Shown here in pieces: positions 16,543-25,088 of a DNA stretch of 64,000 nt. Origin of the DNA: Actinacidiphila guanduensis. GTDB taxonomy: Bacteria; Actinomycetota; Actinomycetes; Streptomycetales; Streptomycetaceae. The notes beneath the pieces are model-generated. The model was not told the origin of the DNA and made no database searches. It saw only the letters and a list, made by a program, of their open reading frames with translations. Made by a program: the position numbers and the translations under genes. The stretch covers positions 620,001 through 684,000 of the forward strand of contig NZ_FNIE01000002.1 of assembly GCF_900103985.1 (NCBI RefSeq), in the 5' to 3' direction. Every line of letters starts with the position of its first letter. Within the stretch, counting starts at the first letter, position 1.

Positions 16543-16667
16543 CCCTGTGGCCGTGGGCGCCGTACGTGCTGCTGGCCCAAGGGAGTTTCGGTGAGGGACC
16601 CGGTGTTCCAAGCTGAAAGGGTGCTCGGCCGCTTCGGGGTAACCCTGGGGTGCCCACGGGGAGGGGG

Positions 16668-16748
16668 CGGGACCTGGGGGGCGAAATGCTTCCGTGTATT
16701 TGTGGGCCGCCAGGCCCGTAAATATACGATTTCGCCCCCCAGGTCCCG
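16668..16748. repeat. 81-nt near-perfect inverted repeat (giant hairpin)
   Basis: Outer arms at 16668-16687 and 16729-16748 are perfectly complementary over 20 bases (CGGGACCTGGGGGGCGAAAT and its complement). The interior continues the helix: after a 5-base bulge, CGTGTATTT pairs with AAATATACG (one G-T) and GTGGGCC with GGCCCGT around a GCCA loop. The fold is one continuous stem of roughly 36 pairs. It lies 157 bases before the AraC start. It could be a very strong terminator, a small mobile repeat or a structured RNA; none can be chosen from one copy. Confidence 0.85.
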
Positions 16749-16905
16749 TCACCGACCTACCGCACCGAGCCGCACCACAAGACACGGCACCACAAGACAC
16801 CGCACGGCACAGCACAACACCGCACCAGACAGCCAAGGCACCGAACCGCACAGCACCGCACCCCCAAAACACCGCACCGCACCGGCCAAAGGAAAGAAGG
16901 GCACC

Positions 16906-17727
16906 GTGACAAGAGAGCAAGCGCTCTGGACGCGAGCCCGCCTCGGCCGCAGCGGCCCCCCTCTCGACCTCCTCACCGCCCGCTTCGACCGCCACGTCTA
17001 CGCCCCCCACGCCCACGCCGACTTCACCATCGGCGTGTGCACCGGCGGCGAGGAGGTCATCGACTACAGAGGCGGCCGTATCCGTACAGGCCCGGGCTCG
17101 ATCGTGGTGCTGGCGCCGGGGGAGGTGCACACGGGCGGCCCGGCGGCGTCGGAGGGGTACGCGTACCGAGCGGTGTACGCGGCGAGCAACCTCCTGACCG
17201 ACGGAGTCACCGGCACCCCCCACTTCAAGGAACCGCTCCTCGACGACCCCGAGCTCGCGGCAGCGCTCCGCACCACCCACAGAGAACTGAGCACGTGCCC
17301 CGACCCACTGGAAGCCGAGTCCCGCATCCCCTGGCTCCTCGCGGCACTGGCCCGCCGCCACTCGACAGCCCGCCCCCTCGACACGGCGGTACCGGGCGCC
17401 GCGACCATCGCCCGCAGCGTCCGCGACCGGCTGGCCGACGACCTCACGGCCCCACCCTCCTTGGCCGAACTCGCCGCCGAACTCGGCATGTCCCGCTACC
17501 AGTTGCTGCGCGCCTTCCGTACGGCGACGGGCATCCCGCCGTACGCGTGGCTGGCCCAGTACCGGGTCGAAAGAGCCCGCGGCCTGCTGGAAGCGGGGCT
17601 GCGCCCGGCCGAGGTGGCGCCATTGGTGGGGTTCGCCGACCAGGCCCACCTGACCCGGTGGTTCCGCAGGGTGCTGGGGGTGACCCCGGCGGCGTACCGC
17701 AACAGCGTTCAAGACGCGCACAGGTGA
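16906..17727 (+). CDS. AraC-family regulator (cupin-type N-terminus)
   Basis: A 273-residue regulator starting at a GTG with AAAGGAAAGAAGGG upstream. The N-terminal cupin-like ligand domain shows HVYAPHAHADFTIGVCTGG and GSIVVLAPGEVHTG, typical of AraC_binding domains in which clustered His residues line the barrel. The DNA-binding half reads LAELAAELGMSRYQLLRAFRTATGIPPYAWL and VAPLVGFADQAHLTRWFRRVLGVTPAAYR. The DMT transporter begins 19 bases after its stop, so the two form an operon; AraC/EamA pairs of this type are frequent and often mediate amino acid or metabolite export under ligand control. The 5' leader is long, C/A-rich and follows the giant hairpin. Confidence 0.9.
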   Translation: MTREQALWTRARLGRSGPPLDLLTARFDRHVYAPHAHADFTIGVCTGGEEVIDYRGGRIRTGPGSIVVLAPGEVHTGGPAASEGYAYRAVYAASNLLTDGVTGTPHFKEPLLDDPELAAALRTTHRELSTCPDPLEAESRIPWLLAALARRHSTARPLDTAVPGAATIARSVRDRLADDLTAPPSLAELAAELGMSRYQLLRAFRTATGIPPYAWLAQYRVERARGLLEAGLRPAEVAPLVGFADQAHLTRWFRRVLGVTPAAYRNSVQDAHR

Positions 17728-17746
17728 GCGGGGCGAGAGTGGGCCC

Positions 17747-18697
17747 ATGACTGCACGCGGCTGGTTCCTGTTCTCGCTGATGGGGGTGGTCTGGGGCATC
17801 CCCTACCTGATGATCAAGGTGGCGGTGGACGTCGTGTCCCCGTCCACCGTGGTGTTCACGCGCTGCGCGCTCGGAGCGCTGCTCCTGCTGCCGTTCGCTC
17901 TGCGCCAGGGCGGCCTGACGCGGACCGTCCGCACGCATTGGCGCCCCATGCTCGCCTTCGCCTGCATCGAGATCATCGGCCCCTGGTTCACCCTGACCGA
18001 CGCGGAGCGCCGGCTGTCCAGCTCGACCTCCGGCCTGCTGATCGCGGGCGTGCCGATCGTCGGGCTCGCGCTGTCGCGATTCCTGGGCACGCGCGAGCAG
18101 TTGGGCACCCGCCGCCTGGGCGGACTGCTGCTGGGCCTGGCGGGGGTGGTCGTCCTCACCGTGCCGCACCTGACCGGGGGCGACGCCCGCTCGCTGGCCG
18201 AGGTGCTGGTGACGGTCGTCGGGTACGCCACGGCGCCGATGATCGCGGCCCGCCATCTGAAGGACGTGCCGACCCTGCAACTCACCGCGCCCTGCCTGGC
18301 GTTGGCCGCGCTGGTGTACGCGCCCGCCGCCGCGGCCACGTTCCCTTCCGCGGTGCCGGCGCCCCATGTGCTGGCCGCCCTCGCGGGGTTGGGCGTGGTC
18401 TGCACGGCCGTGGCCTTCGTCGCGTTCCTCGAGCTGATCAAGGAGGCCGGTCCCGCCCGCGCCACCGTGATCACCTACGTCAACCCGGCGATCGCGGTCG
18501 CCGCGGGCGCCCTGTTCCTCGGCGAGCCGCTGAGCCCGACCATCGTCTCGGCCTTCGTCCTGATCCTGGCCGGCTCGGTGTTGGCGACGGCCGCGGCACC
18601 AGGACGTACTGCGGAGGCTCCGGAACAGCGGAGCGAGGAGCCCCGACTGCCGCCCGCCCCGGCCGGGTTGGCGGAGGAGAGCGTCGAATCCCCCTGA
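17747..18697 (+). CDS. EamA/DMT-family transporter
   Basis: A 316-residue membrane protein with ten predicted helices arranged as two EamA repeats: WFLFSLMGVVWGIPYLMIKVAVD with TVVFTRCALGALLLLPF in the first, and ATVITYVNPAIAVAAGALFLGEPLSP (the signature end of the second repeat) near 245. The last ~45 residues are Ala/Pro/Glu-rich and cytoplasmic. The family exports metabolites, often amino acids or nucleotides; the substrate here is unknown. Co-transcribed with the AraC gene 19 bases upstream. Confidence 0.88.
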   Translation: MTARGWFLFSLMGVVWGIPYLMIKVAVDVVSPSTVVFTRCALGALLLLPFALRQGGLTRTVRTHWRPMLAFACIEIIGPWFTLTDAERRLSSSTSGLLIAGVPIVGLALSRFLGTREQLGTRRLGGLLLGLAGVVVLTVPHLTGGDARSLAEVLVTVVGYATAPMIAARHLKDVPTLQLTAPCLALAALVYAPAAAATFPSAVPAPHVLAALAGLGVVCTAVAFVAFLELIKEAGPARATVITYVNPAIAVAAGALFLGEPLSPTIVSAFVLILAGSVLATAAAPGRTAEAPEQRSEEPRLPPAPAGLAEESVESP

Positions 18698-18976
18698 GGC
18701 GCGCGGCGAGTCACCGGCTCGCGCGTCGAACGCCGCCCCGGCCCTCGCGCCGGCCGAGCCGCCCCGACCGGCGAGCCGAGGCCGCCCTCACTCGCGCGCC
18801 GAAGTCCCCTTGAGCGCACGGCTCGCAGCCCCGCACCGTGTCCGATCCGTTGTGAAATGCCGGTCAGTACAAGGGAGTTGCGCGCACACCGTGTGCAGCC
18901 ACTGTTCGCGTACGGGTCGCCGCAATGACATGTACGCAACGCGCGGCATCCGTGCTGCTGCCCCATCAATGGCGGC

Positions 18977-21900
18977 ATGACTCTTCCCAAGAAGGCCCGC
19001 TGGACGGCCGCGGCGGCGGCGATCGCCGCGGCCGTGGCGGCGATGGGCCTGGCCGTGGCGGACGCCGGCGGCCAGAGCGCGCACGCGGCCGCCCCGTCGC
19101 AGAGCTACACCGCCGCCTGTCCTGCCGCGGACACCATCACCCCGGCGCTGGGCGCCAACCTGGTCGAGAACCCCGGCGCCGAGGACTTCACCGCGGTGAC
19201 CGCGCTGGGCGCCCCGGACGGCGACCCGCAGGACGTCCCCGACTGCTGGACGGCCACCTCCCCGATGAACGCGCCGGGCGCCGTCCTGGAGTCGTACGCC
19301 TCCTCGACGCCGGGCCAGAGCGGCAGCCGCGCCTTCTACGGCGGCTACGACTACGACTCCCCGCAGATCTCCGTCGTGGGCGTCACCACCACGGCCACCC
19401 AGACCGTGGACGTCAGCGCGCTGGACGCCGGCGGCAAGTCGTTCAGCCTGACCGGCGCGATCGGCGGCTACACCACCCAGGGCGACTACGCGACCGTCAC
19501 CGCCGCCTTCGAGGGCGCCGACGGCACCACGCTGGGCTCGGCCGTCCTCGGCCCGGTCGACTCCGCCCACCGCGGCGGCGTCACCAGCCTCGTCCCGCGG
19601 GCCGCCGTGGGCACGGTCCCGGCCGGCACGCAGAAAGTGCTGGTCACCATCGCCTCCACCGGCGTCAGCGCCGGGTACGGCATCGACGGCCGCGCCGACA
19701 GCATCGACCTGCGGATCACCCGGGCCGGCAGCGGCCAGCACTACGCCGCCGCCTGCCCGGCCGCCGACCAGGTCGCCCCGGCGCTGGAGAAGAACCTGAT
19801 CGCCAACCCGGGCGCCGAGGACTACACCGCGGCCACCGACCTGGGCGCCGCCGCGGGCGACGACCAGACGATCGCCGACTGCTGGACCAGCGACTCCCCG
19901 CTCGCCGCGCCCGACGGGACCCAGGAGTCGCGCGCCTCCACGTACCCCGGCACGGTCGGCAGCCGCGTCTTCTACGGCGGCACCAACCCGAGCACGGTCG
20001 CGGTCGCGGGCACGGTCACCACCGGCACCCAGCTGATCGACGTGAGCACGCTGGGCGCGGACGGGAAGCCGTTCAAGCTGACCGGCGACGTCGGCGGCTA
20101 CTCCACGCAGAGTGACTACGCCGAGGTCGTCGCCACCTTCCAGGGCGCGGACGGCGCCACCCTCGGCACCGCGGGTATCGGCCCGGCCACCGCCGCCCAG
20201 CGCGACAACACCTCCGAGCTGCTGCCGGACGGCGCCTACGGCACGGTGCCGGCGGGCACCAAGAAGGTGCTGGTCACTGTCATCACCGTGGCCGTCAGCG
20301 GCGGCGCCAACAGCGACGGGACCGCCGACGATCTCGACCTGACCATCGGCCGGAGCGCCGGCGGCCAGCGCTACACCGCGGCCTGCCCGGCCGCCGACCA
20401 GGTCACGCCGGCGCTGGACAAGAACCTCATCGCCAACCCCGGCGCCGAGGACTACACGGCGGCCACCGCGCTCGGCGCCCCGCTCGGCGACGACCAGACC
20501 GTCGCGGACTGCTGGACCAGCGCCTCCCCGCTCAACCCGCCGGACGGCACCCAGGAGTCGCGCGCCTCGACGTACCCGGGCACGGTCGGCAGCCGCGTCT
20601 TCTACGGCGGCACCAACCCCAGCACCGTCTCCATCCCCGGTGTCACCACCACCGGCACCCAGACGGTCGACCTGAGCGCCATCGACGCCGGCGGCAAGCC
20701 CTTCCGGCTCTCCGGCCAGCTCGGCGGCTACTCCACGCAGGGCGACTACGCCACGGTGACCGCCGCCTTCGAGGCCTCGGACGGCTCCTCGCTCGGCTCG
20801 GGCGTCATCGGCCCGGTCAGCGCCGCCCAGCGCGACAACACCTCCAGCCTGATCCCCCAGTCCTGGTACGGCACCGTGCCGGACGGCACCGCCAAGGTCG
20901 TCGTCACCATCGCCACGGCGGGCGTCAGCAGCGGCGCCAACAGCGACGGCACCGCCGACGACCTCAAGCTCGTCGTCGGCCCCAGCGCGGTGCCCCCGGG
21001 GCCGATCCTGCAGACGCTGCCGTACGCCTCGGTGGGCGACACCACGGGCACCCACATCGACCCCGGCACCGGCGCGACCGTCCCCAACGTGACCCCGGGC
21101 TCGCTGTACCGCCCGGCCGGCCTGTCCGCCGACAACGGCACCGTCTACGTGGCGAACACCGGCGACAACGTGGTCGCCGCGCTGCGCAAGGGCGAGACCA
21201 CGATCGTCGCCGGCTCCCTGGAGGGCAACGGCGAGACAGGCGACGGCGGCACCGCCGACAAGTCCACGCTCTACCAGCCGGCCGGCACCGCGGTGGACGC
21301 CAAGGGCGACCTGTTCATCGCCGACAGCGGCGACCACGTGGTCCGCGAGGTCACCGCGGCCGGCGTGATCGAGCGCTTCGCCGGCACCGGCACCGCGGGC
21401 GACCGGCCCGGCCGCGACGCGCGCGGCACCCGGCTCGACCGCCCGACGGCGGTCGCGGTCGACCCGGCAGGCGACGTCTTCGTCTCCGACACCGGCGCCG
21501 ACCGGGTGCTGGAGTTCTCCGCCAAGGGCGCCGTCCTGCGCACGACCGGCACCGGCCGGGCCGGGTACGGCGGCGACGGCAGGACGGCCGCGGCAGCGCT
21601 GCTCGACCAGCCGGCCGGAATCGCGCTGGACGCCAAGGGCGACCTGTACATCGCCGATTCCGCCAACAACGTGATCCGCCGGGTGGACGCCCGCACCCAC
21701 GTCATCAGCACCGTGGCGGGCAACCGCGCCGCGGGCGCGGCCGACGACGGCCTGGGCGGCTTCTCCGGCGACGGCGGCCCCGCCACCTCGGCCCGGCTCA
21801 ACGACCCGCAGGGCGTGGCCCTGGACGGCGCCGGCGACCTGTTCATCGCCGACACCTTCAACAACGCGGTGCGCGAGGTCACTTCGGCCGGGACGATCTC

Positions 21901-22123
21901 CACGCTCGTCAACTCCTCGGCGGCGCCCGGCGGTGAGAGCAGCGGCGCGGCCCCGGCCGCCTCCAAGCTCAACACCCCCGGCGCGCTGGCGGTCGACCCC
22001 TCCGGCGGCCTGCTCTACATCGCCGACACCCGCAACAGCGCCGTCGCCGAAGTGCTCGGCGCCGTGCGGACCGGCGACGCGGCCGGCCCGGCAGGGACCG
22101 CACCGGCCCCGCGGACATCGTGA
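18977..22123 (+). CDS. Large secreted protein: three ~205-residue repeats plus NHL beta-propeller
   Basis: 1048 residues with a signal peptide (KKARW, long Ala stretch, ending near AHAA at 36-39). Three homologous modules occupy about 44-250, 256-459 and 465-668. Each begins YTAACPAAD, continues NLIANPGAEDYTAAT and DCWTS, then TYPGTVGSRVFYGG and GTADDLDL. Modules 2 and 3 are the closest pair, and each has two conserved cysteines. The fold looks like a galactose-binding/carbohydrate-module type beta-sandwich. Residues 690-1040 hold NHL-type propeller repeats (LFIADSGDHVVREV, VFVSDTGADRVLEF, LYIADSANNVIRRV, LFIADTFNNAVREV). It is probably an extracellular binding protein. It has no clear ribosome site and is followed 29 bases later by the phosphoesterase, suggesting joint function. 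Confidence 0.8.
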   Translation: MTLPKKARWTAAAAAIAAAVAAMGLAVADAGGQSAHAAAPSQSYTAACPAADTITPALGANLVENPGAEDFTAVTALGAPDGDPQDVPDCWTATSPMNAPGAVLESYASSTPGQSGSRAFYGGYDYDSPQISVVGVTTTATQTVDVSALDAGGKSFSLTGAIGGYTTQGDYATVTAAFEGADGTTLGSAVLGPVDSAHRGGVTSLVPRAAVGTVPAGTQKVLVTIASTGVSAGYGIDGRADSIDLRITRAGSGQHYAAACPAADQVAPALEKNLIANPGAEDYTAATDLGAAAGDDQTIADCWTSDSPLAAPDGTQESRASTYPGTVGSRVFYGGTNPSTVAVAGTVTTGTQLIDVSTLGADGKPFKLTGDVGGYSTQSDYAEVVATFQGADGATLGTAGIGPATAAQRDNTSELLPDGAYGTVPAGTKKVLVTVITVAVSGGANSDGTADDLDLTIGRSAGGQRYTAACPAADQVTPALDKNLIANPGAEDYTAATALGAPLGDDQTVADCWTSASPLNPPDGTQESRASTYPGTVGSRVFYGGTNPSTVSIPGVTTTGTQTVDLSAIDAGGKPFRLSGQLGGYSTQGDYATVTAAFEASDGSSLGSGVIGPVSAAQRDNTSSLIPQSWYGTVPDGTAKVVVTIATAGVSSGANSDGTADDLKLVVGPSAVPPGPILQTLPYASVGDTTGTHIDPGTGATVPNVTPGSLYRPAGLSADNGTVYVANTGDNVVAALRKGETTIVAGSLEGNGETGDGGTADKSTLYQPAGTAVDAKGDLFIADSGDHVVREVTAAGVIERFAGTGTAGDRPGRDARGTRLDRPTAVAVDPAGDVFVSDTGADRVLEFSAKGAVLRTTGTGRAGYGGDGRTAAAALLDQPAGIALDAKGDLYIADSANNVIRRVDARTHVISTVAGNRAAGAADDGLGGFSGDGGPATSARLNDPQGVALDGAGDLFIADTFNNAVREVTSAGTISTLVNSSAAPGGESSGAAPAASKLNTPGALAVDPSGGLLYIADTRNSAVAEVLGAVRTGDAAGPAGTAPAPRTS

Positions 22124-22152
22124 CGCCGCCCACCCCACACGGAAGAGAGACG

Positions 22153-23724
22153 ATGAGCAGCAAGCGCACCCAGTCCCCGCGCGCGGGCATGTCCCGCCGC
22201 CGGTTCGTCACCACCGCGGCGACGCTCGCCGGGGCGGCGGGCCTGGCCGGCACCCTGCCGGAGAACCTCGCCAGGGCCGCGACCGCGCGCCCCGCCAAGG
22301 GCGGCCTGGAGCAGGTCAGGCACGTGGTGTACGTCATGATGGAGAACCGGTCGTTCGACCACTACTTCGGCACCTTCCCCGGCGCCCGCGGCTTCTCCGA
22401 CCCCACCGCCATGACGCTGCCGAACGGCAACTCCGTCTTCCGGCAGCCCGATCCGGCGAACCCGGACGGCTACCTCGAACCCTTCCACATGTCCACCATC
22501 AGCACCGGCGCCGCCGCGGTCCCGTCGCTGTCGCACGACTGGCGCGACCAGCACGCCGCCTGGAACCACGGCGCCATGGACGGCTGGCTGACCACCCACC
22601 TCGCCTCGGACGGCGAGGTCAACGGCTCGTACACGATGGGCTACTACACACGCGAGGACATCCCCTTCCACTGGGCGCTCGCGGAGTCCTTCACCCTGCT
22701 GGACAACTACCACTGCTCGGTGCTCGGCCCGACGGACCCGAACCGGCTGGTGTGGATGTCGGGCACCAACGACCCGCAGGGCCTGTACGGCGGGCCGGTG
22801 CTGGAGACCGTCACGCCCAACCCGCTCACCCACCCGTCGGCCGCGGAGATCCTCTACAAGGCCGGCTACAGCGTCAAGGCGTACTACTCCGACGCGACCA
22901 GCGGCTTCAACGTCTTCTCCTGGTTCGCCAACTTCCAGAACAGGACGGCGCTGCCGGCCGGGCTCTACAACTCCGTGATGACCGGCGGCACCCTCTTCGG
23001 CAACGGGCAGCCCGGCATGGCGGGCGACCCGGGCGCGCCGACGCCCGCCGCCGAGGCGACCCTCGCCTTCGAGGAGGACTGCGCCAACGGCGTGCTGCCG
23101 GACGTGTCCTGGCTGCTGATGCCGAGCGCGGCCGACGAGCACCCGCCCAACCTCCCGGCGGCGGGCGCCCAGTACCTCGCCGCCAAGCTCGAAGCCCTCG
23201 CCTCCAACGAGGAGTTGTGGAACTCGACCGTCTTCGTCCTCAACTACGACGAGAACGACGGGTTCTTCGACCACGTGCTGCCGCCGACACCGCATCCGGC
23301 GGAGTACCCCGAGGAGTTCGTGACGGTGCCCTCGCCCAAGGGCACCCCGGGCGGCGGCCTGCCGGTCGGCGCGGGCTTCCGGGTGCCGTGCGTCATCGTG
23401 TCGCCGTGGACGGTGGGCGGCAGGATCTTCTCCGAGGTCAGCGACCACACCTCGGGCCTGCGGTTCATCGAGGCGGTCACCAGGGCGGGCGGCCTGTCCG
23501 GCCTCGGCCCGGTCACCTTCACGCCGATCAGCAGGTGGCGGCGGCGCACCTTCGGCGACTTCACCGGCGCGCTGCGGCTGCACGACCGCAAACCCGCCCC
23601 GGCCAACACCCAGTTCGAGGCGGCCACCACCGCGGCGAACCTGGCGGCCCAGACCACGGCGGCGGCCCAGCCGATGCCGCCGCGGCCGGGCGCGACGCAG
23701 CACATGCCGCGGCAGTCGCACTGA
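22153..23724 (+). CDS. Tat-exported phospholipase C / acid phosphatase-like phosphoesterase
   Basis: 523 residues from the ATG at 22153, which has GGAAGAGAG upstream. The signal SRRRFVTTAATLAGAAGLAG (14-33) is a twin-arginine type. The mature enzyme belongs to the phosphoesterase (PF04185-like) family of non-haemolytic phospholipases C and AcpA phosphatases: VMMENRSFDHYFGTFPGARG at 61-80 carries the metal ligand and nucleophile region, NYDENDGFFDHV near 369 the second metal site, and SDHTSG near 427 another conserved segment. It should act outside the membrane on phospholipids or other phosphate esters. It lies 29 bases after the triple-repeat NHL protein in the same direction and is closed by a strong hairpin. 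Confidence 0.9.
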   Translation: MSSKRTQSPRAGMSRRRFVTTAATLAGAAGLAGTLPENLARAATARPAKGGLEQVRHVVYVMMENRSFDHYFGTFPGARGFSDPTAMTLPNGNSVFRQPDPANPDGYLEPFHMSTISTGAAAVPSLSHDWRDQHAAWNHGAMDGWLTTHLASDGEVNGSYTMGYYTREDIPFHWALAESFTLLDNYHCSVLGPTDPNRLVWMSGTNDPQGLYGGPVLETVTPNPLTHPSAAEILYKAGYSVKAYYSDATSGFNVFSWFANFQNRTALPAGLYNSVMTGGTLFGNGQPGMAGDPGAPTPAAEATLAFEEDCANGVLPDVSWLLMPSAADEHPPNLPAAGAQYLAAKLEALASNEELWNSTVFVLNYDENDGFFDHVLPPTPHPAEYPEEFVTVPSPKGTPGGGLPVGAGFRVPCVIVSPWTVGGRIFSEVSDHTSGLRFIEAVTRAGGLSGLGPVTFTPISRWRRRTFGDFTGALRLHDRKPAPANTQFEAATTAANLAAQTTAAAQPMPPRPGATQHMPRQSH

Positions 23725-23747
23725 GGTCCGGGGCTGTCCGGTGACAC

Positions 23748-23780
23748 GTGGGGCCGTCCGCATCCGGCGGACGGCCCCAC
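23748..23780. terminator. Bidirectional terminator between phosphoesterase and tRNA-Glu
   Basis: GTGGGGCCGTCCGC and GCGGACGGCCCCAC form a perfect 14-bp stem with a 5-nt loop, midway between the plus-strand phosphoesterase stop and the 3' end of minus-strand tRNA-Glu. Confidence 0.88.
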
Positions 23781-23798
23781 GGTCGCTGCGTACTCAGG

Positions 23799-23871
23799 TG
23801 CCCCCAACGGGATTCGAACCCGTGCTACCGCCTTGAAAGGGCGGCGTCCTGGGCCACTAGACGATGAGGGC
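23799..23871 (-). tRNA. tRNA-Glu (anticodon TTC)
   Basis: The minus strand folds into a 73-nt cloverleaf: acceptor GCCCTCA/TGGGGGC with one wobble, anticodon arm CCGCC-CTTTCAA-GGCGG giving anticodon TTC, T arm with GGTTCGAAT, discriminator A. No encoded CCA. Confidence 0.96.
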
Positions 23872-24005
23872 TGGGGTGGCCGTCCGCGTGGGCCTGCCGG
23901 CGCACATCGGGGACCTGCGCAGCATAGGCGATCCGCGCACGGTACGGCAAAACGCTTTCGCCCCGGCCAGGGCGCCGCCCGGGTCCCGTCGGCGACAATG
24001 GGGGC

Positions 24006-24356
24006 GTGCTGGAAATGAGCCGGGAGGCCTTCGAGGAACTGGTCGGCGAGGCCCTGGACCGGGTGCCGCCCGAGCTGACCCGCCTGATGGACAACGTCGC
24101 CGTCTTCGTCGAGGACGAGCCCGACGCCGCGACCCCCGATCTGCTCGGCCTCTACGAGGGCACGCCGCTGACCGAGCGCGGCGAGTGGTACGCCGGGGTG
24201 CTGCCGGACCGCATCACCATCTACCGCGGCCCCACCCTGCGGATGTGCACCTCGCGCGAGCAGGCGGTCGCCGAGACGGAGATCACGGTCGTCCACGAGA
24301 TCGCCCACCACTTCGGCATCGACGACGCCCGCCTCCACGCCTTGGGCTACGCCTGA
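24006..24356 (+). CDS. Zincin-like metallopeptidase family protein
   Basis: A 116-residue cytoplasmic protein of the 'possibl zinc metallo-peptidase' family (zincin_1, PF06262-like). The N-terminus reads SREAFEELVGEALDRVPPEL; the middle has DLLGLYEGTPLTERG and LPDRITIYRGP; the active-site motif VVHEIAHHFGIDD lies at about 95-107 and supplies HExxH with the third acidic ligand (D106 or D107). Size is normal for this minimal family. Start is GTG 24006, or ATG 24015 three codons later. Substrates are unknown. It is monocistronic, downstream of tRNA-Glu on the opposite strand. Confidence 0.9.
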   Translation: MLEMSREAFEELVGEALDRVPPELTRLMDNVAVFVEDEPDAATPDLLGLYEGTPLTERGEWYAGVLPDRITIYRGPTLRMCTSREQAVAETEITVVHEIAHHFGIDDARLHALGYA

Positions 24357-24536
24357 GGGTCCCTGCGGGGGCGTACGGGGCGGCCCGGGCGCGGTGGCCG
24401 GGGTGGAGCCGCGCGCTGGGCCCCCGTGCGGGGGTGGGCGTGTCCTCGGGGGGTGCGGGGGCGTTGGTTCCAGGGACCCCTCGCGCGCGGACGGGTGACC
24501 TACGCGCGTTCCGAACCCCCACCCCGAGGTGCCGAC

Positions 24537-25088
24537 GTGCTGCATCCCCCCGCTGCCCGTTCCGTACGAGCCGGCCGCGCCCCCGTGCCGCCCCGTCCGC
24601 CGGGCGCGGCGGTGCGGGCCGGAGTGCGGGCGGCCGTGCTGGTGACCGTGGTGGCCGCCGGGGTCGCCGCCTGCGTGAGCGCGGGCGGGGCCGTACCGGA
24701 CTCCAAGGCGCCCTCGCACGGCGCGGCCCGCTCCGGCGGGGGCCAGGCGCCGCTGGGCGGCGGGCCGCTGGCGCCGCACCGGGGCGACGGCCACCTCTCG
24801 CCCGGGCCGTCGGGCAGCGGCTCGGCGTCGCCGAGCGGCCGTGCCACGGCGTCGCGCCGGGCGAGCGCGGGCGCCAGCCCCGCCGCGAGCGGCCCGCGGC
24901 CCAGCGCCCAGCACTCGCCGACGGGCGGCGGGGCGCCGGCCAGCACGGCGCCCACCGGTGGCGGGGCGAGCGGGGACCCTACCGGCCCGGCGAGCCCCAC
25001 CGACCCGCCCACCACGGCACCCCCCTCCGACGACACCTCGGACCCGGGCTCGGGGGACGCGGGGGGCTCCGCGGGCACGGGCGGGTGA
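24537..25088 (+). CDS. Low-complexity Pro/Ser/Gly-rich membrane-anchored or lipoprotein
   Basis: From the GTG at 24537 (GAGGTG upstream) the product has 183 residues. A basic N-terminus (RPPGAAVRAGVR) precedes one hydrophobic segment, AAVLVTVVAAGVAAC, whose final cysteine could serve as a weak lipobox. The remaining 140 residues are almost entirely Gly, Ser, Pro, Thr and Ala with no folded domain visible, as in wall-spanning or mucin-like linkers. The frame can be extended to 24426, but the extra part is arginine-rich. Codon third positions remain GC-biased, which supports translation but is weak evidence in such composition. No function can be named. Confidence 0.5.
   Translation: MLHPPAARSVRAGRAPVPPRPPGAAVRAGVRAAVLVTVVAAGVAACVSAGGAVPDSKAPSHGAARSGGGQAPLGGGPLAPHRGDGHLSPGPSGSGSASPSGRATASRRASAGASPAASGPRPSAQHSPTGGGAPASTAPTGGGASGDPTGPASPTDPPTTAPPSDDTSDPGSGDAGGSAGTGG

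Larger units (their letters stand above)
15909..16905. other. 1-kb non-coding region with satellites and a long hairpin
   Basis: No credible gene is present, although long frames are open because of base composition. From the left it contains the C-rich upstream region of the SGNH gene, two related copies of a segment of about 65 bases (about 16225-16292 and 16370-16434, both with GGTCCGTCAC and CGCGGCGGAGACG), the 8-bp-period array, a unique stretch, the long hairpin, and a G-poor, C/A-rich leader of about 150 bases (16749-16890) in front of the AraC gene, full of CACCGCACC. Confidence 0.7.

Noticed and set aside
15909-16580. N-terminal extension of the SGNH hydrolase to 16580
   Set aside because: It would translate satellite DNA (for example GSWAPGLL repeats) in front of a proper signal peptide; the GTG at 15908 has a good ribosome site.
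18788-22138. A 1116-residue minus-strand open frame opposite the triple-repeat protein
   Set aside because: Its product is Gly/Ala/Arg/Val low complexity without motifs; the plus frame has a signal peptide, repeats and NHL domains. It is a shadow caused by GC-biased codons.
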